A stretch of DNA of 64,000 nucleotides, taken from NCBI GenBank assembly GCA_947492105.1, contig CANLMN010000019.1:32624-96623 (forward strand), written 5' to 3'. Below are positions 56,510-64,000 of the stretch, one piece after another. This DNA comes from an uncultured Aquimarina sp. GTDB lineage: Bacteria > Bacteroidota > Bacteroidia > Flavobacteriales > Flavobacteriaceae. The position numbers were made by a program, and so were the translations under genes. The notes beneath the pieces were generated by a model that saw only the letters and a list, made by a program, of their open reading frames with translations, did no database searches and was not told the DNA's origin. Position 1 is the first letter of the stretch. Each line of letters begins with the position of its first letter.

Positions 56510-57154
56510 ATGGCACAATCAAAAGCAGGAAAAAGAATGATGAACATGGCTTATGGCCTAGGTGCAGCAGTCGTAATCATCGGAGCTCTTTTCAAAATTA
56601 TTCACTTAGAGATCGGACCACTTACCGGTAACGTAATGCTTACATTAGGTCTAGTAACTGAAGCCTTGATCTTTGCAATATCCGCTTTCGAACCAGTAGA
56701 TGATGAATTAGATTGGTCATTGGTATATCCAGAGTTAGCTGGAGGATCAAAAAAAGCTGGTAAAGAAGAAAAGCCTCAAGATGAAAGAGGTATGCTTTCT
56801 GAAAAATTAGATCAAATGTTAAAAGACGCAAGAATCGATGCTAATTTAATGTCAAGTTTAGGAGATAGTATCCGTAACTTCGAAGGAGCTGCAAAAGGAA
56901 TTAGCCCAACTGTAGACTCTATCGCATCTCAAAGAAAATATAGTGAAGAATTAACTCTTGCTGCAACGCAAATGGAGTCTCTTAACAGTCTTTATAAATT
57001 GCAATTGGATTCTACTACACGTCAATCAGAAGCTAACAAAGCTATCGCTGATAACGCTTCTCAATTAAAAGAGCAAATGGCAAGCTTAACTTCAAACCTT
57101 TCTTCTTTGAATGGTGTTTATGGAGGTATGTTATCTGCAATGAATAAATCATAA
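56510..57154 (+). CDS. gldL: Gliding motility / T9SS motor protein GldL
   Basis: A 214-residue inner-membrane protein. Two N-terminal helices carry the signatures MMNMAYGLGAAVVIIGALFK and LTLGLVTEALIFAISAFEP, including the conserved Glu in the second helix that is needed for proton use. A cytoplasmic helical tail (about residues 85-214) rich in Gln and Ser follows. GldL and GldM form the rotary motor driven by the proton motive force. It lies between gldK and gldM, in operon spacing. Confidence 0.96.
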   Translation: MAQSKAGKRMMNMAYGLGAAVVIIGALFKIIHLEIGPLTGNVMLTLGLVTEALIFAISAFEPVDDELDWSLVYPELAGGSKKAGKEEKPQDERGMLSEKLDQMLKDARIDANLMSSLGDSIRNFEGAAKGISPTVDSIASQRKYSEELTLAATQMESLNSLYKLQLDSTTRQSEANKAIADNASQLKEQMASLTSNLSSLNGVYGGMLSAMNKS

Positions 57155-57217
57155 TTAGTTTAGTTTTTAACTAGTCTAAACATTTAATTTTAACTAATCA
57201 AATTAAACTAATTACAC

Positions 57218-58762
57218 ATGGCAGGAGGTAAATTAACTGCAAGGCAGAAAATGATTAACTTGATGTACCTGATATTCATTGCAATGTTAGCATTGAATAT
57301 GTCAAAAGAGGTATTATCAGCATTCGGATTAATGAATGAAAAGTTAACAGCATCCAATCTAAGCGCTACCGAACGTAACATTACGTTTATGGAAGGTCTA
57401 GCTGAGAAAGTGGAAGAGCAACCCGAAAAATACAAACCCTTACAAGCTAAAGCTAAGAAAATTAGTGAACTTGCAAACGGATTGAACGATTATATTGGAG
57501 AAGTAAAATCTGATATGATAGCAACAGTAGAAGATCCTACGCAATATGAGGTAATGGACAAGGGAGATTTTCTAGACGAAAGATGGTTTGGACCTAATGG
57601 CCCAAAACAAGAAGGAAAAGATTTTCTAGATAAATTAGCTGGATTTAAAGACGGCGTGAAAGAAGTTCTTGGAGAAACTTATCCAGAAATTATTTCGGGA
57701 GTAGAGAAGGATTTTGCTACTGAAAAAATTGAAAATAAAGATGGAATCAAAGTAGACTGGTTAGATTACCACTATAAGGGTTTCCCGATGGTAGCGTCGC
57801 TTACAAAGCTTACGCAATTACAAGCTGATGTAAAGAAAACTGAAAGTGAAGTTTTGTCCGCAATGTTACAAGGTCAATTAACTTCTGAAGTTTCTTTATC
57901 AAATTATGAAGCTATCGTTGTAGCAGATAAGAGTGCATTTTTCTCAGGAGAGAAGTTCGCTGGTAAAATCGTTCTAGGTAAGAAAGATAAAACACTTAAA
58001 GCGCACAAGGTAATCGTCAATGGAGAAGAACTTCCTGCAGAATCAATGCAAGAAGGACAAACAATTCTTGATTTCCCTGCTGGAAATGTAGGAGAACAGG
58101 ATATTATTGGAGAATTTCAATTTAAAGAAGGAGATTCTATAATAAAAATTCCTATCGAGAGTTCTTATTCTGTAATACCGCTACCTAACTCAGCAGTTAT
58201 TTCTGCAGATAAGATGAATGTAGTGTACCGTGGAGTAAGTAATCCGATGACAATATCTATACCAGGTGTTGCTTCTGTTTCCGCTAAGGCACCAGGTCTT
58301 AAAGCATCTGGAAAATCAGGAAAATATTTAATGAACGTTACAACACTTAAAGCTAGAGAAGTTAAAATCCAAGTAAGTGGAAAACTTCCTAATGGAAAAG
58401 TAGTAAGCGACAGCAAAAAGTTCCGAGTTAAAGATATTCCAAGACCAGTAGGGACAGTTCGTGGAGAGGATAGTGCTGTAAAAATGCAACGTAGTGCATT
58501 AAATGTATCTTCAATTGGAGCGATATTACCGGATTTTGATTTTGATATTAAATTGAAAGTATCAGGATTCAAATTCAAAGTACCAGGACAACCTACAGTT
58601 CGAGTAAGCGGAAGCAGATTGAACTCACAAGCAAAGGCAACGCTTAAGAAAGCTAAACGTGGAGAAACTGTTCAAGTTTTTGATATAGAAGCTAAATTAG
58701 CATCCAACTCAAGTTACAGATTGAAAAAGGTGTCCCCAATTATTGTTGAGTTGACAAACTAA
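57218..58762 (+). CDS. gldM: Gliding motility / T9SS motor protein GldM
   Basis: A 514-residue protein with one N-terminal membrane helix (MINLMYLIFIAMLALNMSKE, including the segment that sits inside the GldL pentamer) and a long periplasmic shaft of four domains. The C-terminal domain has ISIPGVASVSAKAPGLKASG and ALNVSSIGAILPDFDFDIKL. GldM spans the periplasm to drive the GldKN ring. The length is typical for Flavobacteriaceae. It is 63 bp after gldL and 12 bp before gldN. Confidence 0.97.
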   Translation: MAGGKLTARQKMINLMYLIFIAMLALNMSKEVLSAFGLMNEKLTASNLSATERNITFMEGLAEKVEEQPEKYKPLQAKAKKISELANGLNDYIGEVKSDMIATVEDPTQYEVMDKGDFLDERWFGPNGPKQEGKDFLDKLAGFKDGVKEVLGETYPEIISGVEKDFATEKIENKDGIKVDWLDYHYKGFPMVASLTKLTQLQADVKKTESEVLSAMLQGQLTSEVSLSNYEAIVVADKSAFFSGEKFAGKIVLGKKDKTLKAHKVIVNGEELPAESMQEGQTILDFPAGNVGEQDIIGEFQFKEGDSIIKIPIESSYSVIPLPNSAVISADKMNVVYRGVSNPMTISIPGVASVSAKAPGLKASGKSGKYLMNVTTLKAREVKIQVSGKLPNGKVVSDSKKFRVKDIPRPVGTVRGEDSAVKMQRSALNVSSIGAILPDFDFDIKLKVSGFKFKVPGQPTVRVSGSRLNSQAKATLKKAKRGETVQVFDIEAKLASNSSYRLKKVSPIIVELTN

Positions 58763-58774
58763 AAAAGTAACATT

Positions 58775-59665
58775 ATGAATTTGAAAAACCTTAGTTCCAT
58801 ATTTGCCCTACTATTTGCTGTAGTTTCTATGGCACAGGAGAATAACATTCTTGGTGCAAAGCATCCAGATTCTATAGGCTATAAAACGCCAGCGCAAATA
58901 GCTTTGGACAATGATCATCCATTAGAATATGGCTACATAAATGAACGTGATGTTCTTTGGGGTAAAACTACCTGGGAAAAAATTGACTTAGATGAGCGTG
59001 TTAACTTTCCATTGTATTACCCTATTGACACAAATAACATCGGTTCATCACGTAGATCACTATACGATGTACTATTAGCGAATATAAAAAACGGGAACAT
59101 AAAGAGTCTTTATTCAGATTCATATTTTACCGAGCAACGTACGCTAAAAGACATTGAGTCATCACTTGCACGTATAGATACTACCGATTTGGGTATCGAG
59201 CAGCTAAATGCTGGTGAAGCCGTAGATCCTCAGTACATAGATAGAAGAGATATTGGATCAGCTGATATCTCAGAATTCCACATCAGAGGATACTGGTATT
59301 TTGACAAGCGCCAAGGTGAATTGCGTTATCGTTTAATTGGATTAGCGCCCGTAGCACCAGATGTAAACTTTATCGATGATGATGAGCCAGATATGGTTCC
59401 TTTGTTCTGGCTATGGTATCCGGATGTTCGTGAAGTATTACATCGAGCAAAGGCATTTAACCGTAGAAACACTGCCACACCGATATCTTATGATCATTTA
59501 TTGAACTCTAGACGCTTTAGTGGTGTCATATTTAGAGAAGATAATATCCAAGGTGACCGTAGAGTAGATGAATACATTAATGACAATGCATTAATGCAGT
59601 TACTAGAAAGCGATCGTATCAAAGAAAGTATTAGAAACTTTGAGCAAGATATGTGGAACTACTAA
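58775..59665 (+). CDS. gldN: Gliding motility / T9SS protein GldN
   Basis: A 296-residue periplasmic protein with a signal peptide (LSSIFALLFAVVSMAQ). It has the GldN/PorN signatures DVLWGKTTWEKIDLDERVNF, NFPLYYPIDT, MVPLFWLWYPDVREVLHRAK and NDNALMQLLESDRIKESIRN. It forms the ring with GldK and interacts with GldM. It is the last gene of the gldKLMN block and is followed by a strong terminator. Confidence 0.96.
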   Translation: MNLKNLSSIFALLFAVVSMAQENNILGAKHPDSIGYKTPAQIALDNDHPLEYGYINERDVLWGKTTWEKIDLDERVNFPLYYPIDTNNIGSSRRSLYDVLLANIKNGNIKSLYSDSYFTEQRTLKDIESSLARIDTTDLGIEQLNAGEAVDPQYIDRRDIGSADISEFHIRGYWYFDKRQGELRYRLIGLAPVAPDVNFIDDDEPDMVPLFWLWYPDVREVLHRAKAFNRRNTATPISYDHLLNSRRFSGVIFREDNIQGDRRVDEYINDNALMQLLESDRIKESIRNFEQDMWNY

Positions 59666-59683
59666 AGTTCCTAGTAATTTCAA

Positions 59684-59731
59684 AACATAAAAGGCTGCTT
59701 TTCCTGAAGAAAAGCAGCCTTTTATGTTTTA
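59684..59731 (+). terminator. Rho-independent terminator after gldN
   Basis: AAAAGGCTGCTTTTC and GAAAAGCAGCCTTTT pair perfectly, extended by ACATA/TATGT, around a 4-base loop, 20 bp after the gldN stop. Confidence 0.92.
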
Positions 59732-59802
59732 AACTTTTTTAATATCACCAGAGACACAAGACGAGATCAAAATACCTTTTGCCTAGCGTACTACACGAAT
59801 TT

Positions 59803-59969
59803 GATACCATGTGTTGTTTGAATTTATCGGAAAGAAAAATTAAGATTTTTTTGTTTGAGCTTTAGCAGCAACATCAAGCATAGTCGTAGTTCTGGTTTAT
59901 TTTTATGCTGAAGCTGAGGCAAAAAAAGAAAATTTTTTCCCAGTAAATTCAAAGGATAAATGGTATAAT
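59803..59969 (-). repeat. Dispersed palindromic element, type 1, copy B
   Basis: The reverse complement of this stretch matches 9149-9312 over its whole length, including the ends (ATACCAT and related), the stem GCTGAAGC/GCTTTAGC and the core ctatgcttga. It lies between the gldN terminator and a type 2 element. Terminal inverted repeats of about 28 bp are imperfect. No coding potential. Confidence 0.75.
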
Positions 59970-59989
59970 ATATCTAGTGCCATTTAAAA

Positions 59990-60141
59990 AAATGATTACA
60001 GACCAATACATTCGGTTCTTTTTCCGCTTTTTTTTCGATAAAAAATTAAATCGTAGCTATGCTATGCTTGAATTTAATAGCTCAAACTAGCGAAAAATAG
60101 TTCAATTATTTTAGCCTACAATTACATTTTAACTGGTATAA
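59990..60141 (+). repeat. Dispersed palindromic element, type 2, copy B
   Basis: Matches the reverse complement of 11734-11900. Key blocks are ctatgcttgaatttaatagc, aaaaatagttcaattatttt and attacattttaactggtata at the right end. It directly follows type 1 copy B. The rest of the gap to 60240 holds no recognised gene. Confidence 0.7.
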
Positions 60142-60240
60142 CACAAAATTAGAGATACACATACTAACTTAGAACAGTTATTTCTCTACGCTGCTTTTTT
60201 ATTCGTTTAATTTTGATCGATTCTTAAAAAAATAAAATAT

Positions 60241-61035
60241 CTAACTTACCGTAAGTCCTACAAAATAACCTTCCCAATTACGAACATTAAAAACGGTTTC
60301 ATCATCAAAAATCAAGTATTGACCTTTTATTCCTTTCAGCCTACCCTCGAAGTACGGTGTTTTATCCAAATTTAGACTCTTAACCTTGGTCGGATACTTC
60401 AGAACAGGGAATTCCAACTGCAACTCTTTAGCCGCAGGCAAGAAAAAGTCTTTAGTCTCTTCTGGAATATACTGTTGCAAATTATCTCTAAAATCGGACA
60501 GACTAGCATCCTCTATGTCATTTTTGAGCATTTTTCTCCAATTAGTTTTATCGGCCACATACTTCTTTAATGCCACCTCTGTTATACCTGCAAGATACCT
60601 GTTTGGTACTTCTACAATTTCCAAAGCCTCATGAGCACCTTGATCAATCCAACGTGTAGGTACTTGTGTTTTTCTAGTTACTCCAACTTTGATGTTACTG
60701 GAATTAGCCAAATACACAATATGTGGTTGTAGCTGTACACTTTTTTCGTAATCTAAATCTCGATCTTCTTTATCCAAATGAGCAGTACTCAATTCCGGTC
60801 GCATAATCCAATCTCCCGCCTGTGGTTGGTTGTAAAAATCATCATAACAAAAGCCCTGACGAAAAATTTTCTTATCCTTGCCACATGCCAAGCATTGATA
60901 TTTTAAAAACTCAATGCGTAATGTTTTATCCAATAGTTGATTCATATGGATAAAGTCTGATTCAAAAATTAAATAATAATTTATTGGAGACCCGATCTCC
61001 GTTCGCATCTTGGTAAGCACTCCTTGATATTGCAT
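60241..61035 (-). CDS. DUF2797 domain-containing protein
   Basis: A 264-residue protein that fits DUF2797: YQCLACGKDKKIFRQGFCYD with Cys pairs near residue 50, then HIVYLANSSNIKVGVTRKTQ, VPTRWIDQGAHEALEI and FVGLTV at the end. The middle part (about 105-200) resembles a GIY-YIG-like or nucleic-acid-linked fold in family descriptions, but no function has been shown. There is no signal peptide. It is divergent from the GH3 gene, a pairing common in Flavobacteriaceae. Confidence 0.87.
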   Translation of the reverse strand: MQYQGVLTKMRTEIGSPINYYLIFESDFIHMNQLLDKTLRIEFLKYQCLACGKDKKIFRQGFCYDDFYNQPQAGDWIMRPELSTAHLDKEDRDLDYEKSVQLQPHIVYLANSSNIKVGVTRKTQVPTRWIDQGAHEALEIVEVPNRYLAGITEVALKKYVADKTNWRKMLKNDIEDASLSDFRDNLQQYIPEETKDFFLPAAKELQLEFPVLKYPTKVKSLNLDKTPYFEGRLKGIKGQYLIFDDETVFNVRNWEGYFVGLTVS

Positions 61036-61138
61036 AAAAAATAATGTTATGATAAACTCACTGTGTAGTAACCTCAGTTTTTTTTACTACTTTTAATAAA
61101 CACAAATAATCCAGAAGCAATATTATAATTCTTGCGGA

Positions 61139-61146
61139 TAGATTTG
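61139..61146 (+). promoter_or_regulatory. Possible Bacteroidota -7 element (TAGATTTG) for the GH3 gene
   Basis: TAGATTTG fits TAnnTTTG, 70 bp before the chosen ATG. No clear -33 TTG, so confidence is low. Confidence 0.3.
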
Positions 61147-61216
61147 TACAGGAAGAAAAATCGAACCAAAATCCTATATTTCTAACCAATTTTTGGTTGC
61201 TAAAGATACTGCAAAA

Positions 61217-62752
61217 ATGCCAATTCCACTCGTAAACTCTATCGCCAGTTGGTTTCTAAAAAAACGTTTCCACCAAATGGAATTGTTTTTAAAATACCCT
61301 AATGAAGTACAGTCAGAATTGTTACAAAACCTTATCGATACTGCTAAGCATACCGAAATTGGGAAGCGTTATGATTTTGCCTCAATAAAGGACTATAGAA
61401 CGTTTGCAGACCGTATACCTGTGCGTACCTACGAAGAATATGAACAAATGATCGACCGCTCTCGTCATGGTGAAAACAATATCTTTTGGCCCACACCTAT
61501 CAAATGGTTTGCTAAATCTAGTGGTACTACCAACGCCAAAAGCAAGTTTATACCTGTAAGTTCGGCCTCTCTAGAAGATTGCCATTATGCTGCTGGTAAG
61601 GATCTACTCTGCATGTACCTAAATAATAATGAAGGATCTAAACTATTCACAGGCAAAAACCTTCGACTAGGTGGTAGTCAAGAAGTATACAAAGATAAGG
61701 GCACTTTTTTTGGAGATTTATCCGCAATTATCATCGACAACATGCCTTTTTGGGCGGATTTTAGCTCTACACCCAGTGCAGAAGTATCACTCATGAGCGA
61801 TTGGGAAAACAAAATGCAAGCGATCGTACAAGAAACCATGCATGAGAATGTCACTAGCTTGGCAGGCGTACCTTCGTGGATGCTGGTACTCCTCAATCAA
61901 GTCCTATCCACTACAGGTAATCAATATATCAATCAAGTTTGGGAAAATATCGAAGTATATTTTCACGGTGGAGTAAATTTTGATCCATATATAGAACAAT
62001 ATCAAAAAATTCTACCAAGTAATCAGTTTCATTATTATGAAATTTATAATGCATCCGAAGGGTTTTTTGCTATCCAAGATCAAAACAAACCTGATGGACT
62101 GTTATTGATGCTGGATTACGGTATATTCTATGAATTTATCCCCATGACTAACTACGGAACTCCAGAAGAACACATTATTCCTTTGAGTGAAGTTATCGTT
62201 GGGCAAAACTACGCCGTAATAATCACAACCAATGCGGGATTATGGCGTTATCAAATAGGGGATACCGTACGTTTCACTTCGATTAATCCCTACAAAATAA
62301 AAGTAACAGGTCGTACCAAGCATCATATTAATGTATTTGGAGAAGAATTGATTATAGAAAATGCAGAAGAAGCTTTGAAGATTGTGACAAAGGCAACAAA
62401 CAGTGAAATTATGGATTATACTGTTGCTCCAATTTTTATGAAAGATCGAGAAAGAGGTGCGCATGAATGGTTAATTGAATTCAAAACCCCACCCAACAAT
62501 ATAAACGACTTTGCTCATCAGCTCGACAAAGCGCTACAGGCGCTTAATAGCGATTATGAAGCCAAAAGATATAACAACACCACCCTGAACCCTCTTAAAT
62601 TATGTGTTGCTAGAGAGCGTCTATTTTATGATTGGCTAAAATCACAGGGTAAATTGGGTGGGCAGCATAAAATTCCACGGCTCTCTAATACCCGAAAATA
62701 CCTTGAAGAGCTTCTCGCGCTCAATACCAAGTCCTGCTCTATTGCCAAGTAA
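61217..62752 (+). CDS. GH3 family acyl-acid-amido synthetase-like protein
   Basis: About 511 residues of the GH3/auxin-responsive promoter family, members of the adenylate-forming (ANL) superfamily. Recognisable motifs are the phosphate loop WFAKSSGTTNAKSKFIPVS near residue 95, FHYYEIYNASEGFFAIQD (ANL motif), LWRYQIGDTVRFTSINPYKI, and KVTGRTKHHINVFGEELIIE near residue 370. In plants GH3 enzymes join amino acids to acyl acids such as auxin; bacterial substrates are mostly unknown. A TTG at 61193 extends the frame by eight residues, but the ATG at 61217 gives the family start. It is divergent from DUF2797. Confidence 0.9.
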   Translation: MPIPLVNSIASWFLKKRFHQMELFLKYPNEVQSELLQNLIDTAKHTEIGKRYDFASIKDYRTFADRIPVRTYEEYEQMIDRSRHGENNIFWPTPIKWFAKSSGTTNAKSKFIPVSSASLEDCHYAAGKDLLCMYLNNNEGSKLFTGKNLRLGGSQEVYKDKGTFFGDLSAIIIDNMPFWADFSSTPSAEVSLMSDWENKMQAIVQETMHENVTSLAGVPSWMLVLLNQVLSTTGNQYINQVWENIEVYFHGGVNFDPYIEQYQKILPSNQFHYYEIYNASEGFFAIQDQNKPDGLLLMLDYGIFYEFIPMTNYGTPEEHIIPLSEVIVGQNYAVIITTNAGLWRYQIGDTVRFTSINPYKIKVTGRTKHHINVFGEELIIENAEEALKIVTKATNSEIMDYTVAPIFMKDRERGAHEWLIEFKTPPNNINDFAHQLDKALQALNSDYEAKRYNNTTLNPLKLCVARERLFYDWLKSQGKLGGQHKIPRLSNTRKYLEELLALNTKSCSIAK

Positions 62753-63363
62753 TAAGGTTTCGGTATACGCTCCATACTTTACACAACTCTTGTAACCTAT
62801 TACCAAGCGCCAAACACTCTTGACCTAGGCTATATTTTGAATTTGAATTGATCGCAACAACTAACCATTCTCCTTACTTATATCACTTAAAAAATAATTA
62901 TAAACCAATAATTAACTTCTTTTTCTACTATTTTGAACCTACAATTACATTTTAACTAGTATTCTTGTTCCAATCCAAAGAAAAAACCCATACTTAGATC
63001 ATCCTCCTATCCTTTGGAGGTTTAAACGCATCTGAAGAAGGCAAAAGCGCAAAAAATAGAGAGATATACTAATTTAATCGATAAAATGCATATTTTATCT
63101 TAACAAAGAAAGTTATCAACAATTAAGTAGGTATTTATTAAAAACCGAAGCTTTTTGTTAATAACAATGATTAAAATGTTAGTAACCTCACCTTTTTCTC
63201 CAAATTCAACACCTGATTTACTTAAGAAATATAGTGTTTTGAAGAAAAGAGGTTCAAAAAATCTCTGTGTAGATGCATTTTTTTGTGTACTTCGTCGATA
63301 AATGACCTTTTTTGATCTAATAAACGGTTCAAAATTTTTTGAGACCATATATATACATTAGAT
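62753..63363. other. Intergenic region with a type 2 repeat fragment
   Basis: AT-rich non-coding DNA. At 62938-62963 it has tacaattacattttaact followed by agtatt, one change from the right end of the type 2 elements. A TTATCAACA sequence (DnaA-box-like, one mismatch) occurs near 63113 without a cluster. No gene or RNA was recognised. Confidence 0.5.
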
Positions 63364-63392
63364 TTGACAGTGTTGAAACCCTAATCTATAAT
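63364..63392 (+). promoter_or_regulatory. Perfect TTGACA-N17-TATAAT promoter, leaderless arrangement
   Basis: TTGACA at 63364-63369 and TATAAT at 63387-63392 with a 17-bp spacer are identical to the general sigma-70 consensus of Proteobacteria, not to the usual Bacteroidota TTG / TAnnTTTG. The ATG follows only 5 bp later, so transcription would begin at or beside the start codon. Confidence 0.5.
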
Positions 63393-63397
63393 ACGTT

Positions 63398-63727
63398 ATG
63401 AAAACTCAAAAAATAATTTTTAGCGCAGTATTACTCTTTGCAGCCGGAATTTTATTATTTGCTAAATCAACTAAGGCAACTAAAAACGAAGAAAAGGCAG
63501 TGATTTCTAATATGACCAAAAAGGTAGAAGCTATCTCTAAGCTAAAAGTAGTTTGGCATGACACAAAAGGGTCTCAAAAAGCAGCAAATCACGCCGCTTT
63601 ATCCAATATGCCTTATGCAGAAATGGATGAATACTATTATGATTTTGAAAATAAAAAAGTTATAAAAAAAATATACGCAACTATGAATGTTAACAAAGTA
63701 TGGCATTTTCAAAAAGATGCGGAATAA
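63398..63727 (+). CDS. Small exported protein, function unknown
   Basis: A 109-residue protein with an N-terminal hydrophobic signal segment (IIFSAVLLFAAGILLFAKST), probably cleaved or serving as an anchor. The mature part is charged, with no Cys: KKVEAISKLKVVWHDTKGSQ, then YAEMDEYYYDFENKKVIKKI and VNKVWHFQKDAE. No family is recognised. The gene is alone, with an unusual promoter in front and a terminator behind, both supporting it as a real gene. Confidence 0.65.
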   Translation: MKTQKIIFSAVLLFAAGILLFAKSTKATKNEEKAVISNMTKKVEAISKLKVVWHDTKGSQKAANHAALSNMPYAEMDEYYYDFENKKVIKKIYATMNVNKVWHFQKDAE

Positions 63728-63747
63728 TATTAAAAAAACCTATAAAC

Positions 63748-63797
63748 ACCAACACAAAAAAGAGGGTTTCTGTAATTTCAGACCCTCTTTTTTTTGT
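63748..63797 (+). terminator. Rho-independent terminator after the small exported gene
   Basis: AAAAAAGAGGG and CCCTCTTTTTT form a stem with partly paired loop bases (TCTG/CAGA), flanked by AACACAAA/TTTGTGTT, so it is bidirectional. About 25 bp after the stop codon. Confidence 0.85.
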
Positions 63798-64000
63798 GTT
63801 ACCTAGTTTAGTCCCTTATAAGTTCGGAGTGATTTGTCAAATTTCAAAATCAATATATTCGGGGTTTAACTACTACAAATTCCTAAAAATAATGAATTAC
63901 ACCACCACAAACACTGTACTGCCGTAAGCCTCCGAGCAACTACATGTTAAGACTTTCTTGATATCCGGGCAGTAATTCTTGGAGTTTTAGTATGCTATGG
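63798..64000. other. Right edge, no gene supported
   Basis: About 200 bp to the window edge. A minus-strand frame is open from the edge to a stop at 63940-63942 (about 19 residues), too short to identify. Nothing else is recognised. Confidence 0.4.

Noticed and set aside
63110-63125. DnaA-box-like TTATCAACA as an origin signal
   Set aside because: A single near-match without a cluster, dnaA gene or AT-rich unwinding region; the skew direction argues for terminus, not origin.
63100-63348. 82-residue minus-strand frame upstream of the small exported gene
   Set aside because: AT-rich, no domain, no promoter or spacing to support it.
63700-63927. 75-residue plus-strand frame over the last terminator
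   Set aside because: It reads through the terminator hairpin and overlaps the small exported gene out of phase.
63940-64000. Minus-strand frame open to the right edge
   Set aside because: Only about 19 codons are visible, ending LLPGYQESLNM, too little to support a gene call.

Overview
The window is AT-rich DNA from a member of the Bacteroidota, almost certainly family Flavobacteriaceae. The evidence is a complete gldKLMN block (type IX secretion and gliding motor), a mevalonate-type isoprenoid cluster, the operon order miaB / sigma-54 activator / lptE / TPR protein / secG / groES / groEL, and promoters of the Bacteroidota type (TTG about 20 bp before TAnnTTTG). No rRNA, tRNA, CRISPR array, prophage or transposase gene was found. 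The genus cannot be fixed from sequence reading alone.

Layout. 0-1.4 kb: end of a DUF1697 gene, then a tspO-tetR pair. 1.6-4.7 kb: isoprenoid genes mvaD, mvk and a UbiA prenyltransferase. 5-8.8 kb: a nitrilase overlapping a DUF885 peptidase lipoprotein, then an RsuA/RluB pseudouridine synthase. 9.4-14.3 kb: a GT87-like mannosyltransferase, tsaB, a DUF255 thioredoxin-fold lipoprotein and dodecin. 14.4-18.0 kb: a PhoR-like kinase beside a PiT phosphate transporter with a PhoU-like tail. 18.4-26.2 kb: a MORN-type exported protein, an Nfu protein, the tail-specific protease, an orphan DppC-like permease, a zinc-ribbon membrane protein, a NUC1-type nuclease and a possible jelly-roll surface lipoprotein. 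27.1-34.3 kb: cell-shape operon purH-mreB-mreC-mreD-pbp2-rodA on the minus strand. 34.5-38.2 kb: a MacB-like permease, a metzincin lipoprotein with a PEPT-repeat linker, an fRMsr-type GAF protein and a small membrane protein. 38.8-42.2 kb: tig-clpP-clpX. 42.4-49.4 kb (minus): groEL, groES, secG, a TPR protein, lptE, a sigma-54 activator and miaB. 49.8-59.7 kb: an LVIVD lipoprotein, topA, an arginase-fold protein and gldKLMN. 60.2-62.8 kb: divergent DUF2797 and GH3 genes. 63.4 kb: a small exported protein.

Most genes are housekeeping, with protein quality control (tig/clpP/clpX facing groES/groEL) and envelope biogenesis (mre/pbp2/rodA, lptE, secG, gld) as the main themes. The points most worth a second look are: an arginase-family protein next to gldK that has lost half of its metal ligands; a family of dispersed palindromic elements sharing ATACCA ends and a CTATGCTTGA core; a strand-composition switch near 42-44 kb that may mark the replication terminus region; a perfect TTGACA-N17-TATAAT promoter that would give a leaderless mRNA at 63.4 kb; and a Pho-box-like direct repeat in front of the phosphate transporter. 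No clearly new multi-gene defence or metabolic system is visible.
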